Shown one piece after another: positions 1 to 8,574 of a stretch of 64,000 nt of DNA. The translations under genes were made by a program, and so were the position numbers. This DNA is from Ruminococcus gauvreauii (GTDB taxonomy: Bacteria; Bacillota; Clostridia; Lachnospirales; Lachnospiraceae), in contig NZ_CP102290.1 in NCBI RefSeq assembly GCF_025151995.1, positions 930,001-994,000 on the forward strand, read 5' to 3'. Each line of letters opens with the position of its first letter. Within the stretch, counting starts at the first letter, position 1. A model generated the notes under the pieces. The model did no database searches, was not told where the DNA came from, and saw only the letters and a list, made by a program, of their open reading frames with translations.

Positions 1-384
1 ACAAAAAATTCCGATGTCGTGTCTTATTTCGCAACGGTCTCCGCCGCAAAATTATCGCTAAGCCCTCTTGAGATGATCACCCGAGGTATTCTGTGTAATA
101 TTCTCGTCTGCCTGGCCGTATGGTGCAGCATCAAAATGCAGTCGGAGGCCGCAAAGCTCATCATGATTTTATGGTGTATCTTTCTCTTTATGATGTGCGG
201 TTTCGAGCACAGCATCGCTAACATGAGTATCATCGGCGTCGGCCTTCTGCATCCGCTCACAGCAGATGCTACGATCTCTGTCAACTATTACATAACCGAC
301 CTCTTCTTTGTCACGCTCGGCAACATGATCGGCGGAATTGTTTTTGTAGCACTTCCCTATTACTGGATCTCAGCAAAAGACTGA
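1..384 (+). CDS. Formate/nitrite transporter family channel, C-terminal part
   Basis: The frame is open from the left edge, so only the last ~127 residues of the channel are present. The segment is hydrophobic with about three membrane helices. The stretch MCGFEHSIANM and the later NMIGGIVFVALPYYW resemble the second half of FNT-family (FocA/NirC) proteins, which form pentameric channels for formate, nitrite or hydrosulfide. An internal GTG at 19 could be mistaken for the start, but homologues are about 260-280 residues long, so the real start lies outside the window. Its 3' end overlaps the convergent SDR gene by 25 bases. The substrate cannot be told from this half. Confidence 0.85.
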   Translation, partial: TKNSDVVSYFATVSAAKLSLSPLEMITRGILCNILVCLAVWCSIKMQSEAAKLIMILWCIFLFMMCGFEHSIANMSIIGVGLLHPLTADATISVNYYITDLFFVTLGNMIGGIVFVALPYYWISAKD

Positions 385-1364
385 TATTTTGACAGCCAGC
401 GTATCGTATCCGATATGGTCACATACAGGTCTCTTGGTTTATAATTTAGTTCTGCGGTGGCCTTGTCGTGGCTAAACCTTCCATTGCTGGTCAATGCGTA
501 TAAAGAGTATCTGGTATACAGCGGCCGTCTCTTCTTCAGCCTGGCGATCCGGCAGATCAAGGGAACCGACGCTTTCGCAATCCAAAGCGGAAGCGTCGGT
601 ATTTTTTTCCCTCCAACAATGCTTCTCGCCATTTTAAGGACTTCCGTGACTTCATAGTACCGGTTAGACAGTATATAGCACTCCCCCGTCCTGCCTTTCT
701 GTGCCGCCCGCAGGCATCCTCCCGCGACATCCCGGACATCTACAAAATCATATCCTCCATGCACGCACGCCGGAAGCTTCCCCCTGATATAGTCATTTAC
801 CAGCTGAACAAGATAATTTTTCGCCCCATTGTACGGACCCAAAATCCCGGATGGATGTACAATCACTGCGTCCAGCCCGGAATGAGCCGCATCCATCACT
901 GCCTGCGTCGCCTCCGCCTTTGTTTTGGCATATCCCCCAACCACGAGATCCGCCGAAAATTCCCTCACTTCCTTTTGCACAGCATATTTGCTGTGTTCCG
1001 GTATCGCATGTACGGAGCTGACATAGACAAGTCTTTGTACTTGATGTTCCCGGCACAGTTCAATCACATGTTTTGTTCCTCCGACGTTGACCTGCTGCAT
1101 CATGCCGGGAGCCTCATCCGAGATATCGACAATACCTGCGGTGTGAATAACGATCACATCCCTGTGCCTGATATCGGAAAACAGCGGCTGAAGACTGTCT
1201 TTCTTTCGAATATCTCCTTCCACATACCTGACTGTTTCCTTCATCCATGCCGGCTCTCCGGGCAGAATCAGTCCCCGTACCTCTTCTCCGCGCTTTAGCA
1301 GAATACGGATCAGTGTATTACCCAGGTGCCCGGCAGCACCTGTTATGATATAGAGACGCTTCAT
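360..1364 (-). CDS. NAD(P)-dependent epimerase/dehydratase (extended SDR)
   Basis: Cytosolic Rossmann-fold oxidoreductase or epimerase of about 334 residues. The N-terminal nucleotide-binding motif TGAAGHLG (GxxGxxG) is followed by DVIVIHTAG and the catalytic pair Tyr-x3-Lys in GGYAKTKAEA. The loop VHPSGILGPYN is typical of extended SDRs related to dihydroflavonol reductases and nucleoside-sugar epimerases. I chose the ATG at 1364 because AGGTG lies six bases upstream; a GTG nine bases earlier would overlap this ribosome binding site. The gene is divergent from a TetR regulator, which may control it. The substrate is unknown. Confidence 0.85.
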   Translation of the reverse strand: MKRLYIITGAAGHLGNTLIRILLKRGEEVRGLILPGEPAWMKETVRYVEGDIRKKDSLQPLFSDIRHRDVIVIHTAGIVDISDEAPGMMQQVNVGGTKHVIELCREHQVQRLVYVSSVHAIPEHSKYAVQKEVREFSADLVVGGYAKTKAEATQAVMDAAHSGLDAVIVHPSGILGPYNGAKNYLVQLVNDYIRGKLPACVHGGYDFVDVRDVAGGCLRAAQKGRTGECYILSNRYYEVTEVLKMARSIVGGKKIPTLPLWIAKASVPLICRIARLKKRRPLYTRYSLYALTSNGRFSHDKATAELNYKPRDLYVTISDTIRWLSKYQSFAEIQ

Positions 1365-1418
1365 ACTAAACACCTCACAATCTTTTCGTACAATATGTTG
1401 ATTATCTTTCTTATTTGT

Positions 1419-1447
1419 ATTATACTAAATCTGGATATTGAATACAA
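1419..1447 (-). promoter_or_regulatory. Promoter of the SDR gene
   Basis: On the minus strand TTGTAT (1447-1442) and TATAAT (1424-1419) are separated by exactly 17 bases and point at the SDR gene, about 55 bases upstream of its start. The divergent TetR gene starts 80 bases to the right, so a TetR operator could overlap this site. I see only a loose ATACAA/TTGTAT pair, not a clean dyad. Confidence 0.6.
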
Positions 1448-1527
1448 TCATCAGATTCCCACACAGTGTTGTATATCCGAACACTCGGTTATTTAATGTC
1501 TATCAACTACTCTTAAGGAGAAATTTC

Positions 1528-2127
1528 ATGGAAAACAAGAAAAGCAATGGCGGTGATCACAGGGTCCGTGTGACTAAAATGCTGATCAGAAAGGCATTTA
1601 TGAATCTGCTTCGTGAAAAACCCATTCAGAGCATCTCCATAACAGAACTCTGCTCAGCAGCAGGCATCAATCGAGGCACCTTTTATTCCCATTATTCCAA
1701 TATCAACGACCTTCTGAAAAAGCTGGAAGCTGAGATGCTGCTCGACTTTAAGAATGCACTGAATCCTCTGCTTCAGTCGGAATCCGAACCTCTTACTCCC
1801 TCGAAGATAACAGCCGGAATTTTTACATGCCTCAAGGATAATGCCGATATCTGCACGGTAACACTGGGGGATTACGGAGATAAAGACTTTGTACTTCATC
1901 TCATTCATCTCGGTTACGAGGTTTACCAGAAAACATATCCTCAGTTCTTCACCGGCACAACGCCAAAACAACTGGAGTATTTCTACGCCTACACGAGCGC
2001 AGGGTGCATCGGACTCCTCCGTCACTGGCTCGACGAAGAAATGCTCACCCCGCCTGATAAGGTGGCTGCCATGGCAGAACAATTCATGATGCACGGCGCC
2101 GCATTCTCACAGCCACAAAAAAAATGA
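1528..2127 (+). CDS. TetR/AcrR family transcriptional regulator
   Basis: A 199-residue DNA-binding regulator. Residues ~10-60 form the TetR helix-turn-helix (MLIRKAFMNLLREKPIQSIS, then AGINRGTFYSHYSN). The C-terminal half resembles the effector domain seen in DhaS-like and other Firmicute TetR proteins (TetR_C_7 type). The ATG at 1528 is preceded by AAGGAG at seven bases; the frame is open further upstream, but no ribosome binding site is seen there. It is divergent from the SDR gene and likely regulates it and itself. The ligand is unknown. Translation ends inside the terminator stem. Confidence 0.88.
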   Translation: MENKKSNGGDHRVRVTKMLIRKAFMNLLREKPIQSISITELCSAAGINRGTFYSHYSNINDLLKKLEAEMLLDFKNALNPLLQSESEPLTPSKITAGIFTCLKDNADICTVTLGDYGDKDFVLHLIHLGYEVYQKTYPQFFTGTTPKQLEYFYAYTSAGCIGLLRHWLDEEMLTPPDKVAAMAEQFMMHGAAFSQPQKK

Positions 2128-2149
2128 CGCAGTCAGTGCGTCATTTTTC
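2121..2149. terminator. Bidirectional intrinsic terminator
   Basis: TGACGCA (2125-2131) and TGCGTCA (2137-2143) form a perfect 7-bp stem with a 5-base loop. An A-run on the left and a T-run on the right let it serve both the TetR gene (plus) and the convergent ABC permease gene (minus). Confidence 0.8.
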
Positions 2150-2150
2150 T

Positions 2151-3578
2151 TTATTCATTTCGAATCGCAGCAAGCGGGCTCAGCCGCGTTGCCCGGAGTG
2201 CAGGAAAGAATCCGGCAACAATCCCGACACATATGGCAAAAATCAACGCGAGTCCTGCAAGCCAGACCGGAATATAGGAAACACTTGCATTGGAATTCCC
2301 CGTCATATACTCTCCGATGGCCGCCCCAAAATGGTTTAGCGCCCAAGAGATCAGATAGCTCAGGGCCAGACCTGCCATCCCACCCAGAAATCCGATAAAT
2401 GCAGCTTCCGCAAGGAACAGCGTACGGATATTTGCGAGACTGCATCCCAGTACCTTGATAATTCCAATCTCTTTTGTCCGCTCGTAGATGGACATCATCA
2501 TCGTATTTGCAATTCCGATCGCTGCGACAAAAAGTGAAACTGCCCCGATACAGCCAAGGACCAGCTGAATACTCTGAAATTGTTTCTGTTGAGATTTCAC
2601 CCATTCGGCATTCCAGTTCGGAGTATACCCCAGGTTCTTAATCTCATTCTGAACGGCCTCCGCATTTTCCATATCATCAATTTTCACATATGCCTGACTG
2701 TAAAATATCTCCTTATATGGCTTTCCCGATTTCGTTGTAGGCTGCCCGGGTATTGCTTTATTTCGAAAGGTCTTTTTCAGCTGAGTTTTCAGCGCGTTGA
2801 TATCACAGTAAACACTGTAGCTCTGTTCCGTATACGTATTGAGATCCCCCGCCAGGACACCAGCGGTCGGAAAAACATATTTTTTCGGCGCTGTCACCTG
2901 CTGCGTCCCGGAGTCCCCGTCTCCTCCCTCGGAAACTCCTTCGTCTGCACTGCCCATCTTGCTTGACCAGTAAGCATCCGTATCCAGGATGTAATACAGC
3001 GGACGCGTAAAATCAACATCCGGAAGTTCTCCGGTCTCCCAGTAACCCTGTCCGGTTGATTCGTTGCTGAAATTGTAAATCACCTGATTTCCGTAGACAA
3101 ACTGTAGATTTTCCGTCCCCTCTTCCGGCAGTCCTCCAGATGCAAATTCCAGTTTCATCTGCTCCAGTGCCTCCCGGCTCATCCCATACACATCGAGATA
3201 TCCGATATATCTGCCCTGTTTGGCCATCATGGAAAGATTCAATACAGGGGAAACCAGCGTCACATGCGGAATCGCTCCAATCTGCTCTATCGCCTCATCC
3301 GTGATTCTTTTCTGCTCCTGCGAACCCTGGTCCGCTGATTCTTCCTGAGCCATGGCAAATCCCATCATGGCAGATCCGCCCTCGTAGACCTGGATCGTCG
3401 TGAGCCCTCCGCTGTTCTCCATCTCATCCATCGTTGTCTTATTCAGTCCGAGTCCCAGGGATACCATAACTACAATCGATGCGGTTCCAATCACTACACC
3501 AAGAATGGTTAGAAATGTTCTAAGTTTTCTGCGCCACAGATTACTGCAGCTCATCTTTATCAGATCCCAAAATTTCAT
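2151..3578 (-). CDS. MacB/FtsX-family ABC transporter permease
   Basis: A 475-residue permease of the Lol/MacB type. The N-terminus MKFWDLIKMSCSNLWRRK leads into a first membrane helix (TILGVVIGTASIVVMVSLG). A large external MacB-like domain of roughly 270 residues follows, then three C-terminal FtsX helices starting at LVLGCIGAVSLFVAAIGIAN. Between them IYERTKEIGIIKVLG is the usual coupling motif that contacts the ATPase. The start overlaps the end of the upstream gene by 38 bases in another frame, which suggests translational coupling. It works with the ATPase at 5067-5783 and probably with the secreted protein between them. The exported substrate is unknown. Confidence 0.88.
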   Translation of the reverse strand: MKFWDLIKMSCSNLWRRKLRTFLTILGVVIGTASIVVMVSLGLGLNKTTMDEMENSGGLTTIQVYEGGSAMMGFAMAQEESADQGSQEQKRITDEAIEQIGAIPHVTLVSPVLNLSMMAKQGRYIGYLDVYGMSREALEQMKLEFASGGLPEEGTENLQFVYGNQVIYNFSNESTGQGYWETGELPDVDFTRPLYYILDTDAYWSSKMGSADEGVSEGGDGDSGTQQVTAPKKYVFPTAGVLAGDLNTYTEQSYSVYCDINALKTQLKKTFRNKAIPGQPTTKSGKPYKEIFYSQAYVKIDDMENAEAVQNEIKNLGYTPNWNAEWVKSQQKQFQSIQLVLGCIGAVSLFVAAIGIANTMMMSIYERTKEIGIIKVLGCSLANIRTLFLAEAAFIGFLGGMAGLALSYLISWALNHFGAAIGEYMTGNSNASVSYIPVWLAGLALIFAICVGIVAGFFPALRATRLSPLAAIRNE

Positions 3579-5070
3579 CTGCCCATTCCTTTTCTTTCTT
3601 ATGTTTCCGTCTGACCAGCAGCACTGAGACTATGATCACAGCCACTGCTCCGACGCCGCCGAGAATCCACCATATTAAATGTCCGTTTGGCTGTCCTTCT
3701 TCCATACCCTCCATACCGAGATCATCCATCGGCATCTCGTCCACAGGCATCGCAGGATTTACAAATACAATACAGCTGCTTTCAAAAGTCTCCTGATTTC
3801 CATCCTGATCCTCATACTTTACCAGAAGCTTTACCGTCCCGTCACCCGTACTCTCAGCTGCCCCCATAGCCATCATGTCAACAGTCCCTGTCGCTCCCGC
3901 ATCCAGGTTTCCCACAAATGCCTCGGCATTTGCTATGGACGGGTCCTCAATCCTTGCACTGACATTGTATAACTTTGTCTTTCCCAGATTATAGATTTCA
4001 AACGTCACGTTAGCTTCTTCACCTACAGAAACTGCCTCCGGCATAACCGTCACTCTGCTGAGTTCAAAACGTGCCTTCTGGCGTACCGGAATGGAGATAC
4101 TCGCCTTGTCCTCGAACTGCTGTGCCGACTCATCCTCATATTTCATCGCCGCTTCTACCGGATAAGGCTTCTGAATTAAGTCTGTCCGTGCTGTCATCTC
4201 CAGAGACACTTCCTTTGAGCTGTTTTTCGGAATACTCTCTATGTACAGCGTACTCGACCCGTCTGAGGGAAGAAACGCATCAGCCGCCGTCTCACCTTCT
4301 CCGGCCTGCGGCGTCTGGAGTGTTATGACCATATTACCGACCGCCGACTTTTTGGATGTATTTCTCACCTTAATCGTCAGCTTAAACGTGTCGCCTGCGT
4401 TGATCGTTCCAGGATCCGTCCGGAAACCTTCGATGATCACACGCGGAGTACTTCCTTTTTTCTCGTCTTTCTCATCTTCCGGTGTGGAGGAACCGCCGCC
4501 GCCATCGCTGTAATCTCCGCCCGCATAGCCGCCTTCATCACCGAATTCATCCGGCTCCATCACCGTAGGTTCCTCCTCCGGTTCTTCCTTCGCAACCGTC
4601 CTGACATAAATGTGCCTGCGAACCTTCATATTTTTTACAACCTCAGTCTCATCTTCAACCACTGTCATTTTATAAAAAAAATCAAAGTTTATTTTCACAT
4701 AACCGGAGGCAACATCCTCACGTGTATCTAGTGTAAAACAGACCTGACTCGACTTTCCCATTCCCGGGTCAATGGGGCCCTCCAGTGTCTCAAATATATT
4801 TGTTTTATCAATTTCAAACGGGTACTCATTTGTACTGGCATCCTGAACCGGCGTTACCCTCACATCTGTAATAGGGACAGATTCCTTATTAAAAAACGGC
4901 ACGACAACTTCTGCCGGTTTGCCCGCCTCACACTGAGGTGCATCTGCTGTTCTGTCAATCAAGATCCCTTCTTCCTGCTCCGTCGGTCCTTCCGATTCTG
5001 CCCATACCATCGCCGGAAGTACCATCAGCAGACATAACACACATAGCCCTACTGCTTTCATCTTTTTCAT
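3541..5070 (-). CDS. Secreted CARDB/COG1361-like membrane-anchored protein of an ABC exporter
   Basis: A 509-residue surface protein. It has an N-terminal signal peptide (MKKMKAVGLCVLCLLMVLPA) and repeated beta-sandwich segments resembling CARDB/COG1361 adhesion-type domains (for example TVMPEAVSVGEEANVTFEIY). An acidic, Gly-rich linker lies near residues 165-205. It ends in one membrane helix (ILGGVGAVAVIIVSVLLV) and a short charged tail. It sits between the ATPase and permease genes, overlapping the ATPase by 4 bases and the permease by 38, so the three are almost certainly one operon. It may replace the HlyD-type adaptor found with Gram-negative MacB; that role is inference. No enzymatic motif is visible. 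Confidence 0.75.
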   Translation of the reverse strand: MKKMKAVGLCVLCLLMVLPAMVWAESEGPTEQEEGILIDRTADAPQCEAGKPAEVVVPFFNKESVPITDVRVTPVQDASTNEYPFEIDKTNIFETLEGPIDPGMGKSSQVCFTLDTREDVASGYVKINFDFFYKMTVVEDETEVVKNMKVRRHIYVRTVAKEEPEEEPTVMEPDEFGDEGGYAGGDYSDGGGGSSTPEDEKDEKKGSTPRVIIEGFRTDPGTINAGDTFKLTIKVRNTSKKSAVGNMVITLQTPQAGEGETAADAFLPSDGSSTLYIESIPKNSSKEVSLEMTARTDLIQKPYPVEAAMKYEDESAQQFEDKASISIPVRQKARFELSRVTVMPEAVSVGEEANVTFEIYNLGKTKLYNVSARIEDPSIANAEAFVGNLDAGATGTVDMMAMGAAESTGDGTVKLLVKYEDQDGNQETFESSCIVFVNPAMPVDEMPMDDLGMEGMEEGQPNGHLIWWILGGVGAVAVIIVSVLLVRRKHKKEKEWADEILGSDKDELQ

Positions 5071-5783
5071 CCTTCTTTACCCTCTCTCATGTTATCGATC
5101 TTTACAATCTTTCCGTCAATGATGTGAAAAATACGGTCAGCAAAACTCGCAAGATGATTATCATGCGTTACCATGACCAGTGTCTTCTTCTGCCTGCGCA
5201 CCACATCCTGCATCAGTTTCATAACATCTGCGGACGTGTTGGAATCCAGATTTCCAGTTGGTTCGTCCGCGAATATGATCGCCGGATCAACCACAAGCGC
5301 CCTGGCCACACCTACTCTCTGCTGCTGTCCTCCCGACATCTGCATCGGCTTGTGGAACAGGTGGTCAGACAATCCGACTGTCTTCAGCAGCTGTGCAGCT
5401 CTCTTCAGCCTGATTTTTTTCCCAATACCGCGAAAGCTAAGCGGAAGTGCCACATTTTCAAGGGCATTCATCGTCGGCAACAGGTTGAAAGACTGAAAAA
5501 TAAACCCGATCCGCTCTCTTCTGAAGCGTACCAGTTCATTCTCATTCAGTTTCTCCATATGCTTCCCCTGAATGATTACCTCACCTTTCGTCGGCTTCTC
5601 CAGTCCTGCCAGCATATTGAGAAGTGTCGATTTACCGGATCCGGATGTGCCGACAATGGCACAAAATTCTCCAGGTAAAATTTCCATATTCACTCCGTTT
5701 AACGCTCTCACCTGTGTCTCACCCACCCGGTAAATCTTATACAGATTCTTTACTGAGATGACGGGTTTTTCCGTACTTTCCAT
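5067..5783 (-). CDS. ABC transporter ATP-binding protein (MacB/LolD type)
   Basis: A 238-residue ATPase that powers the MacB-like permease. Visible motifs are Walker A GTSGSGKST, Q-loop region FIFQSFNLLP, signature MSGGQQQRVGVARAL, Walker B IIFADEPTGNLDS and switch histidine VMVTHD. I prefer the ATG at 5783, with GGGGGAG nine bases upstream. An ATG 27 bases earlier is possible but has a weaker ribosome binding site. The stop overlaps the next start by 4 bases. A TATAAT box (5854-5849, minus) with a weak TTTCAA 16 bases before it lies about 70 bases upstream and is a candidate operon promoter. Confidence 0.9.
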   Translation of the reverse strand: MESTEKPVISVKNLYKIYRVGETQVRALNGVNMEILPGEFCAIVGTSGSGKSTLLNMLAGLEKPTKGEVIIQGKHMEKLNENELVRFRRERIGFIFQSFNLLPTMNALENVALPLSFRGIGKKIRLKRAAQLLKTVGLSDHLFHKPMQMSGGQQQRVGVARALVVDPAIIFADEPTGNLDSNTSADVMKLMQDVVRRQKKTLVMVTHDNHLASFADRIFHIIDGKIVKIDNMREGKEG

Positions 5784-5888
5784 ACTCTTCGGCTCCCCCT
5801 GTGTATTCATGTTCCCATTATCCCCTATAAACAGCTTGAGGTCAATAAATTATATGTAAAGTTTAGAAATTTGAAAAAGATTTAAGAA

Positions 5889-5934
5889 ACAGGAAAAAGG
5901 CATCGGACATATGTCCAACACCTTTCCCTGTTTT
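5889..5934 (-). terminator. Terminator of the sugar ABC operon
   Basis: An imperfect long hairpin centred on GGACATATGTCC, with outer arms AACAGGGAAAGG and CCTTTTTCCTG on the minus strand, followed by a T-rich stretch. It lies just downstream of the permease gene that ends the sugar operon. Confidence 0.65.
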
Positions 5935-5978
5935 GGAGATGATACAACGAATATGTATAATTCTTATATCTGCAAAAA

Positions 5979-6959
5979 TTATGCTTTTCTTGCGTTCTTT
6001 CTCATATCCATCGCTACGGCTCCGACAATGATCAGGCCCTTGATGATATTACTGAAGTTATCATTCACGCCGATCAGTACCAGGCCGTTGTTGATGACAC
6101 CCAGGATCAGGATACCGCAGAGGACTCCTGTCACGCGGCAGATACCTCCCGTATGGGATGTCCCGCCGACGGTTGCCGCCGCGATCGCATCCAGCTCGTA
6201 GTTCAAACCGGAGTTTGCAGGGTCCGCAGATCCCGCACGGCCTGCCAGCAGGATTCCGCCGAGGGCTGCACAGGCGCCGCACCATACGTATGTCAGCACC
6301 AGGTTTCTCTCTACGTTGATACCAGCCACACGCGCTGCCTGGTCATTTCCTCCGATCGCATATAAGCTCTTTCCGAAACGGGTCTGCCCCAGGATAAAGG
6401 CTGCGATTCCGAAGACAATCAAAAATACCACGATGATGATCGGGATCGGGCCAATCTTGCCGCTTCCCAGCCAGCGGTAGCCGTCTGACAGGTTCGATAC
6501 CGGGCGCGTCGTGAAGATCTTCGCTGCCGCACGGCAGATCAGCTGGCCGCCCAGTGTCGCGATGAATGCCGGCATCTTCGTGTATGCGATCAGCGCACCC
6601 TGGATCGCCCCGATGGCGATACCCATCACCATGCCGAGCAGGATTGCCACAATCGCCGGTACCTGCACGCCGAAGTTTGCCAGCGCCTTTGTCGCCAGGT
6701 CCACCGGCTGTACCAGTGCACCGGTCACACACGCGATCAGCGCCGCGGATGCACCGATCGACAGGTCAATCCCCCGCGTCAGGATCGCAAATGCCACACC
6801 GAAGGCCATGATTCCCTTGATGGACTCGCCCGTCAGCAGGGTCCGCAGGTTGGCGATCGTTAAGAATTTCGGGTTGATGATACTTACAAGGATGACCAGG
6901 ACGATCAGCACGATCCAGATCATATTATCAGATAAGCGTTTCTTTGTTTTCGCGTTCAT
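5979..6959 (-). CDS. Sugar ABC transporter permease (RbsC/MglC family)
   Basis: A 326-residue inner-membrane permease with 8-10 hydrophobic helices. The conserved segment AFGVAFAILTRGIDLSIG is typical of the ribose/galactose (BPD_transp_2) family, as is the later AAATVGGTSHTGG. It forms the membrane channel for the ATPase and lipoprotein encoded just upstream. The start has GGGGGC about seven bases before it. It is last in the operon, before the hairpin terminator. The sugar cannot be identified from the sequence; ribose, galactose, allose or inositol types are all possible. Confidence 0.9.
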   Translation of the reverse strand: MNAKTKKRLSDNMIWIVLIVLVILVSIINPKFLTIANLRTLLTGESIKGIMAFGVAFAILTRGIDLSIGASAALIACVTGALVQPVDLATKALANFGVQVPAIVAILLGMVMGIAIGAIQGALIAYTKMPAFIATLGGQLICRAAAKIFTTRPVSNLSDGYRWLGSGKIGPIPIIIVVFLIVFGIAAFILGQTRFGKSLYAIGGNDQAARVAGINVERNLVLTYVWCGACAALGGILLAGRAGSADPANSGLNYELDAIAAATVGGTSHTGGICRVTGVLCGILILGVINNGLVLIGVNDNFSNIIKGLIIVGAVAMDMRKNARKA

Positions 6960-6973
6960 TTGGTTGCCCCCTT

Positions 6974-8482
6974 CTAATTCGCTTTGGCTTCCACTTCATG
7001 GGAAGTCGCATATTTCATGATCAATTCCTGTGAGAATTCCGAACGGTCCAGGATTCCGCTCACATGCCCTTCGTGCATCACCACCATGCGGTCCGCCACT
7101 CCCATGACTTCCGGCATCTCCGATGATACCACGATGATCGCTTTCCCCTGGCCTGCCAGTTCCGACAGCAGGGCATGGATCTCGGACTTCGCCCCGACGT
7201 CGATTCCTCGCGTCGGCTCGTCCACGATCAGCACGTCCGGGTTGGTCAGCAGCCATCTTCCGACCAGCACCTTCTGCTGGTTCCCTCCGGACAGGTTCTG
7301 GATAGGGGTTTCCATTGTCGGGGTCTTCACCCGGATCTTATCTATGTACGTCTGCGCGTCCTCACGCATCTTCTTCGCATTCAGCGGCATCCCGTACGCC
7401 TTCAGGTTCAGGTTTGCCATCACCATGTTCTCACGCACGCTCAACAGCCCCACGATCCCGTTCCCGCGCCGGTCTTCCGTCAGCAGGCTGATGTGGTTCT
7501 CGATCGCATCCTTCGGGCTTTTGATCTCCAGCTCTTTCCCGTCCTTGATGATCTTCCCGGACGTCTTGTGCCGCATCCCGAAGATCGTCTCCATCGTCTC
7601 CGTCCGGCCTGCTCCCACAAGCCCTGCGAATCCCAGGATCTCTCCCTTCCTCAGCTCAAACGACACGTGCTGCACCAGCCGCCCTGCGCACAGGTCCTCC
7701 ACCTTCAGCACCACTTCCCCGATCGGGCATTCCGTCTTCGGGAACATATCCGTGATCTCGCGCCCTACCATCAGCTGGATCAGCTTGTCCTGCGTCAGGT
7801 TCTCCGCGCGGTCCGTCGCGATGTACTCGCCGTCCCGGTATACCGTGATGTCATCACTGATCCGGAAGATCTCGTCCATCTTATGCGAAATATAAACAAT
7901 GGCTACGCCTTTTTCTTTCAAATCTGCAATAATCTTAAACAGGTCCTCAACCTCTGACTCCGTCAGGGCGGAGGTCGGCTCATCCATGATTACGATCGAC
8001 GAATCATAGGACACCGCCTTTACAATCTCGACCATCTGCATTTTTGCGACGGTCAGGTCTTTCATCTTCTCATGCGGGTCTATGTCCAGCCCCATGCGCT
8101 GAAACAGTTCCACGCAGTCGTCATACATCTTCTTGTGGTCGGTCAGGATCCCTTTCTTCGGTTCCCTTCCCAGCCATACGTTGTCACACACGGAGCGTTC
8201 ATATACCGGGGAGAGCTCCTGATGGATCATCGAAATCCCCGCATCCAGTGCTTCCTGTGTGGATTTATAACTGACTTCTTTTCCTTTATAGATAATCTTT
8301 CCTGATGTTACCGGCTGGATGCCGATCAGGCATTTCATCAATGTGGATTTTCCGGCACCGTTCTCGCCCATCAGCGTATGTACGGTTCCGGGGCGTACTT
8401 TTAACTGAACGCCCTTCAATGCGCGAACTCCAGGGAATTCTTTTACGATATCATGCATCTCCAGAACATATTCTTCACTCAA
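6974..8482 (-). CDS. Sugar ABC transporter ATP-binding protein, duplicated domains (MglA/RbsA type)
   Basis: A 502-residue protein with two ABC domains, as is usual for MglA/RbsA. Domain 1 has Walker A GENGAGKST, a diverged signature around LTVAKMQMVEIVKAV and Walker B IVIMDEPTSAL. Domain 2 lacks a canonical Walker A (GFAGLVGAGRTE) but keeps the signature LSGGNQQKVLVGRWL and VLIVDEPTRGIDVG. This asymmetry is normal for the family. The frame is open further upstream, through a hairpin. I place the start at the TTG at 8482 because GAGGTG lies just before it; the resulting N-terminus LSEEYVLEMHDIVKEF matches the family length. Confidence 0.9.
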   Translation of the reverse strand: MSEEYVLEMHDIVKEFPGVRALKGVQLKVRPGTVHTLMGENGAGKSTLMKCLIGIQPVTSGKIIYKGKEVSYKSTQEALDAGISMIHQELSPVYERSVCDNVWLGREPKKGILTDHKKMYDDCVELFQRMGLDIDPHEKMKDLTVAKMQMVEIVKAVSYDSSIVIMDEPTSALTESEVEDLFKIIADLKEKGVAIVYISHKMDEIFRISDDITVYRDGEYIATDRAENLTQDKLIQLMVGREITDMFPKTECPIGEVVLKVEDLCAGRLVQHVSFELRKGEILGFAGLVGAGRTETMETIFGMRHKTSGKIIKDGKELEIKSPKDAIENHISLLTEDRRGNGIVGLLSVRENMVMANLNLKAYGMPLNAKKMREDAQTYIDKIRVKTPTMETPIQNLSGGNQQKVLVGRWLLTNPDVLIVDEPTRGIDVGAKSEIHALLSELAGQGKAIIVVSSEMPEVMGVADRMVVMHEGHVSGILDRSEFSQELIMKYATSHEVEAKAN

Positions 8483-8512
8483 ACCATTCACCTCAGTCCT
8501 AATTTTTATGTT

Positions 8513-8543
8513 TATAGGTGCCGGCCCAAGGCCGGCACCTATA
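8513..8543 (-). repeat. Intercistronic 13-bp hairpin between binding-protein and ATPase genes
   Basis: TATAGGTGCCGGC (8513-8525) and its exact complement (8531-8543) enclose a 5-base loop. It lies 31 bases past the binding-protein stop and about 30 bases before the ATPase start. No T-run follows on the minus strand, so a partial terminator or an mRNA 3'-end stabiliser is likelier than a full stop. Such hairpins commonly raise expression of the binding protein over the membrane components. Confidence 0.8.
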
Positions 8544-8574
8544 ATCAAATCCTACAATTACCTGATCAACCGAA

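Noticed and set aside
759..1298. Plus-strand frame of 179 codons antisense to the SDR gene
   Set aside because: The opposite strand carries clear SDR motifs; composition is typical of a shadow frame.
8483..8548. Upstream extension of the sugar ATPase frame
   Set aside because: It reads through the hairpin and lacks a ribosome binding site; the TTG at 8482 has one and gives the family length.
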